DNA from: CALCTE01 sp045585835
Lineage (GTDB): Bacteria > Bacillota > Clostridia > Oscillospirales > CAG-272
Reading direction: 5' to 3'
Assembly: GCA_045585835.1 (NCBI GenBank)
Contig: JAZMZG010000009.1
Location: 154,863 to 218,862, forward strand
Length of the DNA: 64,000 nt
Below are positions 24,894-33,153 of the stretch, in pieces. The notes below the pieces were generated by a model. That model did no database searches, was not told the DNA's origin, and was given only the letters and a program-made list of their open reading frames with translations. The translations under genes and the position numbers were made by a program. Position 1 is the first letter of the stretch, and the number at the start of each line of letters is the position of its first letter.

Positions 24894-24970
24894 TGGCGCA
24901 CTTTGGGGGACTCGAACCCTCGGCCTACTGCTTAGAAGGCAGTTGCTCTATCCAGCTGAGCTAAAAGTGC
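24894..24970 (-). tRNA. tRNA-Arg (TCT)
   Basis: The anticodon arm ACTGC-CTTCTAA-GCAGT gives TCT, reading AGA. The acceptor stem GCACTTT/AAAGTGC is perfect, discriminator G, CCA encoded. AGA is the main Arg codon in the neighbouring genes. Confidence 0.94.
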
Positions 24971-24977
24971 AAAAAAA

Positions 24978-25051
24978 TGGAGCGGGTGATGGGAATCGAA
25001 CCCACGTTATCAGCTTGGAAGGCTGGAGTTCTACCATTGAACCACACCCGC
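24978..25051 (-). tRNA. tRNA-Gly (TCC)
   Basis: The anticodon arm CAGC-CTTCCAA-GCTG gives TCC. The acceptor stem GCGGGTG/CACCCGC is perfect, U73 is present as in glycine tRNAs, and CCA is encoded. It is the first gene of the three-tRNA minus-strand operon. Confidence 0.95.
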
Positions 25052-25140
25052 ATATACGCACACTTTAAGAATGCTTAAATATATTATCATACCTTACGGC
25101 GCTTGTCAATACAATTTTGTAAAATTTTTTAAAAAATATG

Positions 25141-25169
25141 TTGACAAAGCTATAGAAGTATGCTAACAT
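25141..25169 (+). promoter_or_regulatory. Promoter of the amino-acid ABC transporter operon
   Basis: TTGACA (25141-25146), a 17-base spacer and TAACAT (25164-25169), 49 bases before the first ATG. A short hairpin (GCTTTACT-TTGG-TAAAGC) lies between promoter and ribosome-binding site. Confidence 0.7.
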
Positions 25170-25217
25170 ATATTCAACGCTTTACTTTGGTAAAGCAGTA
25201 AAAGGAGGAAACAAAAA

Positions 25218-26030
25218 ATGAAAAGAATTATTGCACTTGCATTAGTTGCTATTATGATGGTTGCAATGCTTGCTTCTTGCTCCGCAAAAAGCTATAGCGA
25301 CCTTGCTATCGTTGATCTCGGCCTTGAGAAGGAATATTTCGGAATCGCATTCCGTTCGGGCTCCGATATGACACGTAAGGTTGAAGATATCACATTAGAA
25401 CTCATAAAGGAAGGCAAGCTCGCAGAGTGGTCAACAAAATATGAGGTCGGCGCTATGGGCGAGAGCGAGTACGTTCCTGCGGCTGCGGCAAACGAAGGTG
25501 CAGGCGATTGGGATTACATAAAGGGCAAGGGTAAGCTCGTTGTCGGCGTTACCGTTTATAAGCCGATGGACTATCAGGACGAAAAAGGCGAGTGGATAGG
25601 ATTTGACGCTGATTATGCTCGTGCGGTTGCGGAAAAGCTCGGTGTTGATGTAGAATTCAAAAAAATCGAATGGGATTACAAGCTTATTGCCCTTGAATCT
25701 AAAGATATCGACTGCATCTGGAACGGTATGACCATCACCGATGATATCGAAGCGGCGGCTGACTGCACGGTTCCTTATATGTACAACACGCAGGTTGCGG
25801 TTGTAAAGAAAGAAAATGCCGATAAGTATAAAGCTATTGCAGACTTTGCAGGCAAGACTATTGCGGTTGAAGATGGCTCTGCAGGTGCGGATGTTGTAAA
25901 AAATAATGATACCTTAAAAGACGGTTATAAGGGCGTTACAGCTCAAGTTGACGCTCTTATGGAGGTGCTTACCGGTGCATCCGATGCGGCTGTGGTTGAC
26001 CTTACACTTGCAAAAGCGCTTATCAAATAA
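25218..26030 (+). CDS. Amino-acid-type solute-binding lipoprotein, apparently circularly permuted
   Basis: The signal peptide ends in lipobox MLASC21. The canonical mature sequence of this family-3 binding protein begins only at about residue 97 (DWDYIKGKGKLVVGV) and stops at 270 (LTLAKALIK), before the normal last 55 residues. Those missing residues (SYSDLAIVDLGL, GIAFRSGSDMTRKVEDI, GKLAEWSTKYEVG) instead sit right after the lipobox at residues 25-78, joined by an Ala/Glu-rich linker (79-96). Every piece of the fold is present once, in rotated order. The ATG is preceded by AAAGGAGG. Permease and ATPase genes follow, so it should still serve uptake, probably of an amino acid. The usual ligand-carboxylate Arg is not seen after the MTIT motif. 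Confidence 0.85.
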   Translation: MKRIIALALVAIMMVAMLASCSAKSYSDLAIVDLGLEKEYFGIAFRSGSDMTRKVEDITLELIKEGKLAEWSTKYEVGAMGESEYVPAAAANEGAGDWDYIKGKGKLVVGVTVYKPMDYQDEKGEWIGFDADYARAVAEKLGVDVEFKKIEWDYKLIALESKDIDCIWNGMTITDDIEAAADCTVPYMYNTQVAVVKKENADKYKAIADFAGKTIAVEDGSAGADVVKNNDTLKDGYKGVTAQVDALMEVLTGASDAAVVDLTLAKALIK

Positions 26031-26056
26031 GTAAAAATTCAAAGGATTTTAGGGTA

Positions 26057-26080
26057 CTCGGGGTGAAGAACCACCCCGAG
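26057..26080 (+). other. Intercistronic hairpin between binding-protein and permease genes
   Basis: A perfect 9-bp stem (CTCGGGGTG / CACCCCGAG) with a 6-base loop and no T-run. Such hairpins often protect the 3' end of the upstream message and lower expression of the permease relative to the binding protein; that role is inferred. Confidence 0.6.
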
Positions 26081-26099
26081 CACTTCTTATGTGTGTAAA

Positions 26100-26753
26100 A
26101 TGGATCAGTTAATTGAAGTAAGCTTAAAATTGCTCTCGGGATTCGGGGTAACACTAAAAATATTCGGAATCACCCTATTGTTTTCGCTGCCCTTGGGACT
26201 TATCATAGCCTTTGGCTCTATGTCGAAATGGAAGGTCATTTCCGCTATTTCCAGATTTTTTGTTTGGGTTATCAGAGGTACGCCTCTTATGCTCCAGCTT
26301 ATAGTGGTGTACTACGGTCCGGGGCTTGTTTTCGACGGAATTTGGTTTAATGCGCAGACTGCGACTTATATAACCTTTTCCATAAACTACGCTTGTTATT
26401 TCTCCGAAATATACCGAGGAGGGATAGAATCCATAGCGAAAGGTCAGTATGAAGCGGGACAGGTTTTGGGAATGAGCAAAACGGAAACGTTCTTCAAGGT
26501 GGTTTTGCTTCAGGTCATAAAGCGCATAATAGCTCCGATGTCGAACGAAATAATAACGCTTGTTAAAGATACGTCCCTTGCAAGAATAATTACATATTAT
26601 GAAATTATAGACGTTGCAAGTGATTTTGCGACAAACGGTGCGGGTTTAGTTTGGCCCTTATTCTATACGGCGGTATATTATCTTGCGTTTACTGCAATAC
26701 TCACCTTCTTCTTCAGATGGCTTGAGAAGAAGCTTGATTATTTTAAGGCGTAA
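26100..26753 (+). CDS. Amino-acid ABC transporter permease (HisM/GlnP type)
   Basis: This 217-residue inner-membrane subunit has about five hydrophobic segments. It carries the polar amino acid permease features FGVTLKIFGITLLFSLPLG (N-terminal), RGTPLMLQL and the EAA-loop region YEAGQVLGMSKTETFFKVVL. The start is uncertain: ATG at 26100 and GTG at 26091 are both in frame and neither has a clear Shine-Dalgarno site, unusual for this window. It lies between binding-protein and ATPase genes; the ATPase starts 12 bases later. Confidence 0.88.
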   Translation: MDQLIEVSLKLLSGFGVTLKIFGITLLFSLPLGLIIAFGSMSKWKVISAISRFFVWVIRGTPLMLQLIVVYYGPGLVFDGIWFNAQTATYITFSINYACYFSEIYRGGIESIAKGQYEAGQVLGMSKTETFFKVVLLQVIKRIIAPMSNEIITLVKDTSLARIITYYEIIDVASDFATNGAGLVWPLFYTAVYYLAFTAILTFFFRWLEKKLDYFKA

Positions 26754-26765
26754 GGAGGGGAAGAT

Positions 26766-27536
26766 ATGAATATTCTTGAAGTCAAAAACTTACGCAAACG
26801 CTTCGGCGATACGGAAGTCTTAAAGGGCATCGACCTCACGCTCAAAAAGGGTGAGGTGCTCTCTATAATCGGCTCCTCGGGCGGCGGTAAGACGACACTG
26901 CTTCGTTGCCTTAACTTTCTTGAAAAAGCAAACAGTGGCGAAATAATCGTAAACGGACAAAGCGTTTATCTTGCAAAGGAAGGCGAAAAGCCTATTGTGA
27001 CCCCCGAAGCACAGCTTTCCTTCGGACTTGTATTTCAGCAGTTCAACCTTTTCCCGCAGTACAGCGTTATGGGAAATCTTACGCTTGCACCACAGCTTCG
27101 AGCCAAAAGAGAGGGTTCATCAAGCAAGGAAAGCGCTGAAGAGATAAACGAAAGAGCAAGAGCATTGCTTGAAAGAGTCGGCCTTACCGAGAAAGCGGAT
27201 GCGTACCCTTGCGAGCTTTCGGGCGGTCAGCAGCAAAGAGTTGCTATAGCAAGAGCCCTGATGCTTTCTCCCGAAATACTTTGCTTTGACGAGCCTACCT
27301 CTGCTCTTGACCCCGAGCTTACGAGCGAGGTCCTCAGGGTTATCCGCTCACTCAAAGACGCAGAGCATACGATGATAATCGTAACGCACGAAATGGAATT
27401 TGCCCGTAACGTGTCCGACAGAGTTATATTTATTGCCGACGGCGTTATAGAGGAGGAGGGAACACCCGAAGAGGTCTTCACAAATCCCAAAAGCGAAAAG
27501 ACAAAAACGTTCCTTGCTGGCGGACAGATATTTTAA
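26766..27536 (+). CDS. Amino-acid ABC transporter ATP-binding protein (GlnQ type)
   Basis: A 256-residue ATPase with Walker A (GSSGGGKTTL), Q-loop (VFQQFNLFPQY), signature ELSGGQQQRVAIARAL, Walker B (ILCFDEPTSALDPEL) and H-loop (IVTHEMEFA). It is slightly longer than GlnQ because of a charged insert near residues 110-130 (REGSSSKESAEEI). AAGGAGGGG precedes the ATG. It completes a three-gene uptake operon that ends at a terminator. Confidence 0.93.
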   Translation: MNILEVKNLRKRFGDTEVLKGIDLTLKKGEVLSIIGSSGGGKTTLLRCLNFLEKANSGEIIVNGQSVYLAKEGEKPIVTPEAQLSFGLVFQQFNLFPQYSVMGNLTLAPQLRAKREGSSSKESAEEINERARALLERVGLTEKADAYPCELSGGQQQRVAIARALMLSPEILCFDEPTSALDPELTSEVLRVIRSLKDAEHTMIIVTHEMEFARNVSDRVIFIADGVIEEEGTPEEVFTNPKSEKTKTFLAGGQIF

Positions 27537-27544
27537 ATAAGCAT

Positions 27545-27580
27545 AAAAAATGAGAACGCTTTTTGCGTTCTCATTTTTTA
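27545..27580. terminator. Bidirectional terminator
   Basis: Stem AAATGAGAACGC / GCGTTCTCATTT with A and T runs on either side, between convergent genes. Confidence 0.85.
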
Positions 27581-27582
27581 TA

Positions 27583-28503
27583 TTACGGATTTAATGTTAC
27601 CGTTTGACTTGCAAGGTCGCCCGCAAACCAATCATCTGAATCATAGGCTCTTAACTTAAATTCTATAGTTTCTACCTCTGTGATATTGTTTTCTTCAAAA
27701 TCGTCACCTATCCATAACAACGTGTCGAATTTACATTTTCCCGCAGATACGGTAGTTGCAAATAAAGGATCTGCCATAAATCCGTTAACGGAGGTGTCTT
27801 CTGTAGTAAACATAACGTTTTTATCTGTTTTATTCAGTAAGAAGAGCTTTACGCTGTATCCCCATATCTCGTCTTCTTCATAGCCGATAACGATAGCGGT
27901 AACGTATTCGTTATCAACCAAAACGGTATCGGAGTCTTGCGCTGCTCTGACAAATTTCACCGCTTTATCTTCTCCGTAAGGGTAAACGTGCGCAGTTGTA
28001 TTTGCGACGTCATCTGCCATATAGTCATCGTTGTCGTATACACGGAAATTAAGCTCTATATCGGTATATTCCGTAATGCCGTTTTCTTTAAGCTCGTCAC
28101 CCATAAACGTGATGCTTTCGTTGGATTTTTTGCCGGGTGCTACGGTTGCGGCAAAAAGCGGCTCGGTTTGGACACCGTTTATACTTGCTGTGTCGACGGT
28201 AAACATATACGTTTTATCCGCTGACTTATTTTCAAGAAGTACTTTAAGTGTATATCCCCACATATTGTCGGGGTCGATTCCCGTAATTTTAACGGCGCAC
28301 TGCTCGTTATCGACCACTACTGTTTCGGTAAAGGTTACGGTAGCTCCGCCCTCGTTGTTTTTGTTCTCGTTTTCGTTATTTTCAACGTTTGATTGAGTGG
28401 AATCGGAAGGTTTCTTTTCTTCGTCCCCGCTCGTTCCCGTTTCGCAAGCCGCAAACGAAAAAACGAGCGCAAGCACGAGAAACAATACTGCGATTTTCTT
28501 CAT
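27583..28503 (-). CDS. Lipoprotein with two tandem copies of an unknown beta-rich domain
   Basis: A 306-residue surface lipoprotein with signal and lipobox SFAACE. After a polar linker (GTSGDEEKKPSDST...) come two homologous repeats of about 105 residues. Repeat 1 has VVDNEQCAVKITGIDPDNMWGY, repeat 2 has VLVDNEYVTAIVIGYEEDEIWGY; both continue with a VNG or ING motif, PLFA-TV, and a final VYDNDD / AYDSDDW. The domain resembles families found in Clostridia lipoproteins without known role. Two ATGs (28509, 28503) follow GGAGG; the second has better spacing. Confidence 0.7.
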   Translation of the reverse strand: MKKIAVLFLVLALVFSFAACETGTSGDEEKKPSDSTQSNVENNENENKNNEGGATVTFTETVVVDNEQCAVKITGIDPDNMWGYTLKVLLENKSADKTYMFTVDTASINGVQTEPLFAATVAPGKKSNESITFMGDELKENGITEYTDIELNFRVYDNDDYMADDVANTTAHVYPYGEDKAVKFVRAAQDSDTVLVDNEYVTAIVIGYEEDEIWGYSVKLFLLNKTDKNVMFTTEDTSVNGFMADPLFATTVSAGKCKFDTLLWIGDDFEENNITEVETIEFKLRAYDSDDWFAGDLASQTVTLNP

Positions 28504-28588
28504 TTTCATTTTCCTCCAAATATAATAATAAAACTTCAACGGATATAAATAGTTTTATCGCCGCCTTACAATAAAACATATCACAAAA

Positions 28589-28619
28589 TGAGATATTTGT
28601 CAATATCTCATTATGAGAT
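28589..28619. promoter_or_regulatory. Overlapping palindromic operators before the small HTH gene
   Basis: TGAGATATT-TGTC-AATATCTCA (28589-28610) is a perfect 9-bp inverted repeat, overlapping ATCTCAT-T-ATGAGAT (28605-28619). A TATAAT at 28624-28629 follows at once. The site lies between divergent genes starting at 28503 and 28673, so the HTH protein could control both. Confidence 0.65.
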
Positions 28620-28672
28620 TGGTTATAATAACCTAAGGGAAGTCATATAACTTAATTATTTAGGGGAATTAT

Positions 28673-28864
28673 ATGCGGCTGAAAGATTTAAGGGAAGACA
28701 ACGAGCTTACGCAAAGTAAGCTTGCTGAATATTTACACATAAGGCAAAATACGTATTCGCAATATGAGTGCGGACAGCGTCAAGTGCCTCTTGATATTTT
28801 GATAAAGCTTGCCGATTATTATAATGTTACACTTGACTATCTTGTCGGACGAACGAAAAAATAA
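28673..28864 (+). CDS. Small XRE-family HTH regulator
   Basis: A 63-residue repressor made of one HTH (LTQSKLAEYLHIRQNTYSQYECG) and the YYNVTLDYLVGRTKK tail. AGGGGA lies 5 bases before the ATG. It resembles the 22724 protein in size and tail. Perfect palindromes just upstream make autoregulation likely. Confidence 0.85.
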   Translation: MRLKDLREDNELTQSKLAEYLHIRQNTYSQYECGQRQVPLDILIKLADYYNVTLDYLVGRTKK

Positions 28865-28900
28865 AAACACATTCCGTTTGCTGTCGGAATGTGTTTTTTT
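28863..28900. terminator. Bidirectional terminator between HTH gene and argF
   Basis: Stem AAACACATTCCG / CGGAATGTGTTT with T7 on the plus side and A5 on the other. Confidence 0.85.
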
Positions 28901-28904
28901 ATTG

Positions 28905-29900
28905 TTATAATGTTGCTGCCATTACTGCTTTAATTGTGTGCATTCGGTTTTCGGCTTCGCGGAAAACGATGGAAGCTTCGCTTTCGAATACTTCGTTTGT
29001 GACCTCCATATCGACTCTGCCGAATTTTTCGCCCATTTCTTTGCCGACTTTAGTGTTAAGGTCGTGATACGAGGGCAGACAGTGCATAAACACGGTCGTG
29101 TCCTTGCCCGTTTTCTTCATTAAAGCGGTGTTTACCTGATAGGGAGAAAGCTCTGCAATACGCTCTTCCCAAACTTCTACGGGCTCTCCCATAGATACCC
29201 ATATATCCGTGCAGATGACGTCTGCATCCTTTACGCCCTCGTCGATATCGCTTGTGAATTTAAGTGTTGCACCGCTCTCTTCTGCAATCGCTTTGCAAGT
29301 ATTTATGAGTTCGTCATCGGGGAAATATTTTTCGGGGCAGCAAGCGGTAAAGTTAAGTCCGAGCTTTGCACAGCCTATCATAAGGGAATTGCCCATATTA
29401 AAGCGGGCATCGCCCATATAGGTGAAGTTTATGCCTTTAAGATGACCGAACTGCTCTTTTATGGTGAGCATATCCGCAAGTATCTGTGTGGGGTGGAACT
29501 CGTTTGTAAGTCCGTTGTATACAGGCACTTTCGAATATTTGGCAAGCTCCTCTACGATATTTTGACCGTATCCTCTGTATTCGATGGCATCGTACATTGA
29601 GGCAAGAACTCTTGCAGTGTCGGCTATCGTTTCTTTATTACCTATCTGCGAGCCCGTGGGATCAAGGTAAGTAACGCCCATTCCGAGATCGTATGCTGCA
29701 ACCTCGAAGGCACATCGTGTGCGAGTGCTCGTTTTTTCGAATATAAGTGCAATATTTTTTCCTTCACAGAGCTTGTGGGGGATACCTGCTTTTTTCTCTT
29801 TCTTTAATTTTTCTGCAAGGCTTATGAGATACATTATCTCATCGGAGCTGTAGTCAAGAAGCTTTAAAAAATCTCGTCCTTTAAGGTTGATAAGGTTCAT
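28905..29900 (-). CDS. argF: Ornithine carbamoyltransferase
   Basis: Joins ornithine and carbamoyl phosphate to citrulline in arginine synthesis. The carbamoyl-phosphate motif STRTRCAFEVAA (with FEKTSTRTR), the ornithine-binding region with MHCLPSYHD and the SMGEP loop are present. Length is 331 residues. It is last in the argCJBDF operon, sharing one base with argD upstream. argG and argH, needed to finish arginine, are not in the window. Confidence 0.96.
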   Translation of the reverse strand: MNLINLKGRDFLKLLDYSSDEIMYLISLAEKLKKEKKAGIPHKLCEGKNIALIFEKTSTRTRCAFEVAAYDLGMGVTYLDPTGSQIGNKETIADTARVLASMYDAIEYRGYGQNIVEELAKYSKVPVYNGLTNEFHPTQILADMLTIKEQFGHLKGINFTYMGDARFNMGNSLMIGCAKLGLNFTACCPEKYFPDDELINTCKAIAEESGATLKFTSDIDEGVKDADVICTDIWVSMGEPVEVWEERIAELSPYQVNTALMKKTGKDTTVFMHCLPSYHDLNTKVGKEMGEKFGRVDMEVTNEVFESEASIVFREAENRMHTIKAVMAATL

Positions 29901-31063
29901 TATGCATCCTCCCTAAAAATAGATTTGAGTATTTCGACTGCTTTTTTCAGTTGCTCTTCGGGTATGTTAAGTGCGGGCAAGAGTCTGACTTTATCCTTTG
30001 CCGTAAGTACCAAAACGCCTTTTTCCATCGCTCTTTTTACGACTTCCTTGGCGGGTTTTACGGGCTTTATACCTATCATAAGTCCCATTCCGCTTATACT
30101 TTCCACGCCCGGTGCGTTTCCCAAAGCGTCGAAAATATATGCAGACTTCTTCTCTACCTGCGCAAGAAAACCGTCATCAAGGCGCTCGAGTATCGAAAGC
30201 GCACCCGCACATACTGCGGGATTTCCGCCAAAGGTGGAGCCGTTGAGTCCGGGAGCAAATACGTCATCAAGCTTTGATGAAAGTATGGTAGCACCTATGG
30301 GAAGACCGCCGCCAAGACCCTTTGCGGTCGTCACGACGTCGGGGAAAAGTCCGAGCTTCATATAGCCGTAATGTGCGCCGCTTCTGCCGTTGCCGCATTG
30401 GACCTCATCGGCAATAAGAAGGATATCATGTTCTTTTGCTATTTCCGTAAGCGCATTCGCAAAATCTTGCGTAAGCGGGAGCACGCCGCCCTCGCCTCTT
30501 ACAGCTTCAAACATTACAGCCGCAACCTTATATTCGCTTACGGCTTTATAAAGCTCCTCGCGCGTCGGCTCAATGTGTATAAAGCCGGGTGTTAAAGGCG
30601 TGAAATGCTCGTGAAAGGCATCTTGTCCCGTCGCCGCAAGGGTAGTTAGAGTTCTTCCGTGGAAGCTGTTTTTTAAGGTTACGATAACGCAGTCATCGCC
30701 AAGCGTTTTGCAAGCATATTTCCTTGCAACTTTGATAGCACATTCGTTTGCCTCCGCACCGGAGTTGGAGAAAAACACCTTTGAAAGTCCCGTAAGCTCG
30801 CATAGCTTCTTTGCGAGAAGTGCGCAGGGCTCTGTATAGTAGAGGTTTGAGGTGTGCTGAAAGGTCGAAAGCTGCTTTGTCACGGCGTCTACCCAAGCTT
30901 TGTCGCAAAAGCCGAAGCTGTTTACCGCAATGCCGCTTCCGAGGTCGATATATTCCTTACCCGTATCATCGTATGCAAGAGAGCCCTCGCCTCGAACGAT
31001 GTTGAGGTCGAATCTTGCGTAAGTAGGGGCGACGTAGTTTTTATCAAGCTCAAAAACGTTCAC
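29900..31063 (-). CDS. argD: Acetylornithine aminotransferase
   Basis: PLP enzyme that makes N-acetylornithine from the semialdehyde. LIADEVQCGNGRSG holds the PLP-contacting Asp, and the Schiff-base Lys is in TTAKGLGGGLPIGA. FFSNSGAEANECAIKVARKY is also typical. Length is 387 residues. The ATG overlaps the argB stop, so translation is coupled. Confidence 0.95.
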   Translation of the reverse strand: MNVFELDKNYVAPTYARFDLNIVRGEGSLAYDDTGKEYIDLGSGIAVNSFGFCDKAWVDAVTKQLSTFQHTSNLYYTEPCALLAKKLCELTGLSKVFFSNSGAEANECAIKVARKYACKTLGDDCVIVTLKNSFHGRTLTTLAATGQDAFHEHFTPLTPGFIHIEPTREELYKAVSEYKVAAVMFEAVRGEGGVLPLTQDFANALTEIAKEHDILLIADEVQCGNGRSGAHYGYMKLGLFPDVVTTAKGLGGGLPIGATILSSKLDDVFAPGLNGSTFGGNPAVCAGALSILERLDDGFLAQVEKKSAYIFDALGNAPGVESISGMGLMIGIKPVKPAKEVVKRAMEKGVLVLTAKDKVRLLPALNIPEEQLKKAVEILKSIFREDA

Positions 31064-31923
31064 GCCTTACCCTCCTCGAACATAGTTCCGATGCCTTCGT
31101 CCGTAAGCGTTTCGATAAGTATTGAGTGGGGGATGCGTCCGTCGATAATGAATACTTTTTTAACGCCGCACTTTATCGCATCGGTGCAACACTCAACCTT
31201 CGGTATCATTCCGTCGGAGATTATACCGTCTTTGATAAGGTTTTCCGTTTCGGCAAGCGTCATATGAGGAATAAGCGTCGAGGGGTCGTTTTTGTCGCGG
31301 AGTATGCCCGAGATGTCCGTTAGGGATATAAGGCTTTCCGCACCGAGTGCACCCGCTATTTTCGATGCCGCCGTATCTGCGTTTATGTTGTATACGTTGC
31401 CTTCGTCGTCACAGCCTATGGTTGACACGACGGGGATATATCCCTTGTCGAGTATGTCAAATATGGGGGAAGGGTCAACGTCCGTTATCTCTCCGACAAA
31501 TCCAAGCCGCTCGTCCTTTACTTTTGCTTTGAGCATATGACCGTCAAGGCCCGAAAGCCCGATGGACTTACCGCCGCAGCACTCGATTAAATTAACGATG
31601 CTCTTGTTTATCTTACCCGCAAGGACCATCTGCGCTACTTCAACCGTTTCTTTGTCGGTGACGCGAAGCCCGTCGACGAATTTCGTTTCTTTTCCGATTG
31701 CGGCAAGTGTTTGCGTTATCTCGGGGCCGCCTCCGTGAACGAGTACGACTTTTACTCCGATGAGGTGGAGCAAAACTATATCTCTTGCAACGGAATTTTT
31801 TAAATCTTCGTTTATCATAGCGTTGCCGCCGTATTTTACGACTACTATTTTGCCGTTGTATTTTTGAATGTAGGGAAGAGCGTTAACGAGTATGTGCGCC
31901 CTTTCTGCGTTTGTTATGTTCAT
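31060..31923 (-). CDS. argB: Acetylglutamate kinase
   Basis: Phosphorylates N-acetylglutamate, usually the step inhibited by arginine in organisms using ArgJ. VVKYGGNAMI and VLVHGGGPEI are the nucleotide- and substrate-binding loops; NINADTAASKIAGAL is the second nucleotide segment. Length is 287 residues. It follows argJ by 15 bases and overlaps argD by 4. Confidence 0.96.
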   Translation of the reverse strand: MNITNAERAHILVNALPYIQKYNGKIVVVKYGGNAMINEDLKNSVARDIVLLHLIGVKVVLVHGGGPEITQTLAAIGKETKFVDGLRVTDKETVEVAQMVLAGKINKSIVNLIECCGGKSIGLSGLDGHMLKAKVKDERLGFVGEITDVDPSPIFDILDKGYIPVVSTIGCDDEGNVYNINADTAASKIAGALGAESLISLTDISGILRDKNDPSTLIPHMTLAETENLIKDGIISDGMIPKVECCTDAIKCGVKKVFIIDGRIPHSILIETLTDEGIGTMFEEGKA

Positions 31924-31938
31924 TTTAATTTCTCCTTA

Positions 31939-33153
31939 TCAGGTACGGTAGTCGCCGTTGATTTTAACGTAATCGTAGGTGAGGTCGCAACCCCAAGCAC
32001 AAGATGCGAAATCTCCGTCGTTCAGATTTACGCCGATGGTTATTTCCTTGCAAAGAAGTATCTCTTTTGCTTTTTCTTCGGAAAATTCGATTCCTGCACC
32101 CATTTTGCACACAGAAATGATTCCTTTTTCGGAAATGAAATCAACGTCTATCTTTGTTACGTCAACGTCTGCACCGCTGTAGCCTATGGCACAGAGCACA
32201 CGTCCCCAGTTTGCATCGGCGCCGAACATCGCGGCCTTTGTAAGCGAGGAGCAGATAACGGATTTTGCGACGGTCTTTGCCGTTTTTTCGTCCTTTGCGC
32301 CCGTGACCTTGCATTCTATAAGCTTCGTTGCGCCTTCGCCGTCGCCCGCTATGCATTTACAAAGATATACGGTAACGGTGTTGAGTGCTTCCATAAACGC
32401 ATCGAAGTCTTCGCCCTCTTTCGTTATCGGCTCGTTGCCTGCCATACCGTTAGCAAGCACGGTCACCATATCGTTTGTAGAGGTGTCGCCGTCAACGCTG
32501 ACCATATTGAAGGTGTTTTGTATATCGCTTGAGAGCGCCTTTTGGAGCATCGGCGTGCTTATGGCGCAGTCCGTGGTAATGAAAACGAGCATTGTCGCCA
32601 TATTGGGATGTATCATACCCGAGCCCTTTGCGATACCGCCTATCTTGCACTCCTTGCCGCCTACGGTGAAGCTAACGGCTATCTCTTTTTTTACCGTGTC
32701 CGTGGTCATAATTCCCTCTGCGGCTTCGTCCGACTTATCTCCAAGACCTGCCGCAAGAGATTTCATGCCGTTTTTTATGGGCGTTATATCAAGCACCTGA
32801 CCGATTACGCCGGTGGAGGCAACGACTACGTCGTCTGCCTTTATACCGAGTGCTTCTGCTGTAAGTGCGCTCATCTGCTCGGCTATTTCGATACCGTTTG
32901 CGTTACATGTGTTGGCGTTTCCGCTGTTGCATATTACCGCCTGTGCATATCCGTCTGAGATGTGGGCCTTCGTTACCGTTAAAGGTGCGCCTTTTACGAG
33001 ATTTGTCGTATAGACTGCCGCCGTGTTTGCTCTTTGTTCGCTATATATAAGCGAGATATCTCTTTTCGTTCTGTTTTTCCTTATACCGCAATGTATTCCG
33101 TTTGCGCTAAAGCCTTTTGCGGCACATACGCCGCCTTCGATAATCTTTATCAT
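31939..33153 (-). CDS. argJ: Glutamate N-acetyltransferase (bifunctional-type ArgJ)
   Basis: ArgJ recycles the acetyl group from acetylornithine to glutamate and may also use acetyl-CoA. It is made as one chain and self-cleaves before the Thr in HPNMATMLVFITTD, which is intact here (about residue 190). Length is 404 residues. With ArgJ present, no argA is needed once the cycle is primed. The start overlaps the argC stop (TAATG). Confidence 0.95.
   Translation of the reverse strand: MIKIIEGGVCAAKGFSANGIHCGIRKNRTKRDISLIYSEQRANTAAVYTTNLVKGAPLTVTKAHISDGYAQAVICNSGNANTCNANGIEIAEQMSALTAEALGIKADDVVVASTGVIGQVLDITPIKNGMKSLAAGLGDKSDEAAEGIMTTDTVKKEIAVSFTVGGKECKIGGIAKGSGMIHPNMATMLVFITTDCAISTPMLQKALSSDIQNTFNMVSVDGDTSTNDMVTVLANGMAGNEPITKEGEDFDAFMEALNTVTVYLCKCIAGDGEGATKLIECKVTGAKDEKTAKTVAKSVICSSLTKAAMFGADANWGRVLCAIGYSGADVDVTKIDVDFISEKGIISVCKMGAGIEFSEEKAKEILLCKEITIGVNLNDGDFASCAWGCDLTYDYVKINGDYRT

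Noticed and set aside
26057..26080. Terminator between amino-acid binding-protein and permease genes
   Set aside because: No T-run follows the stem, and the genes clearly belong to one transporter operon.
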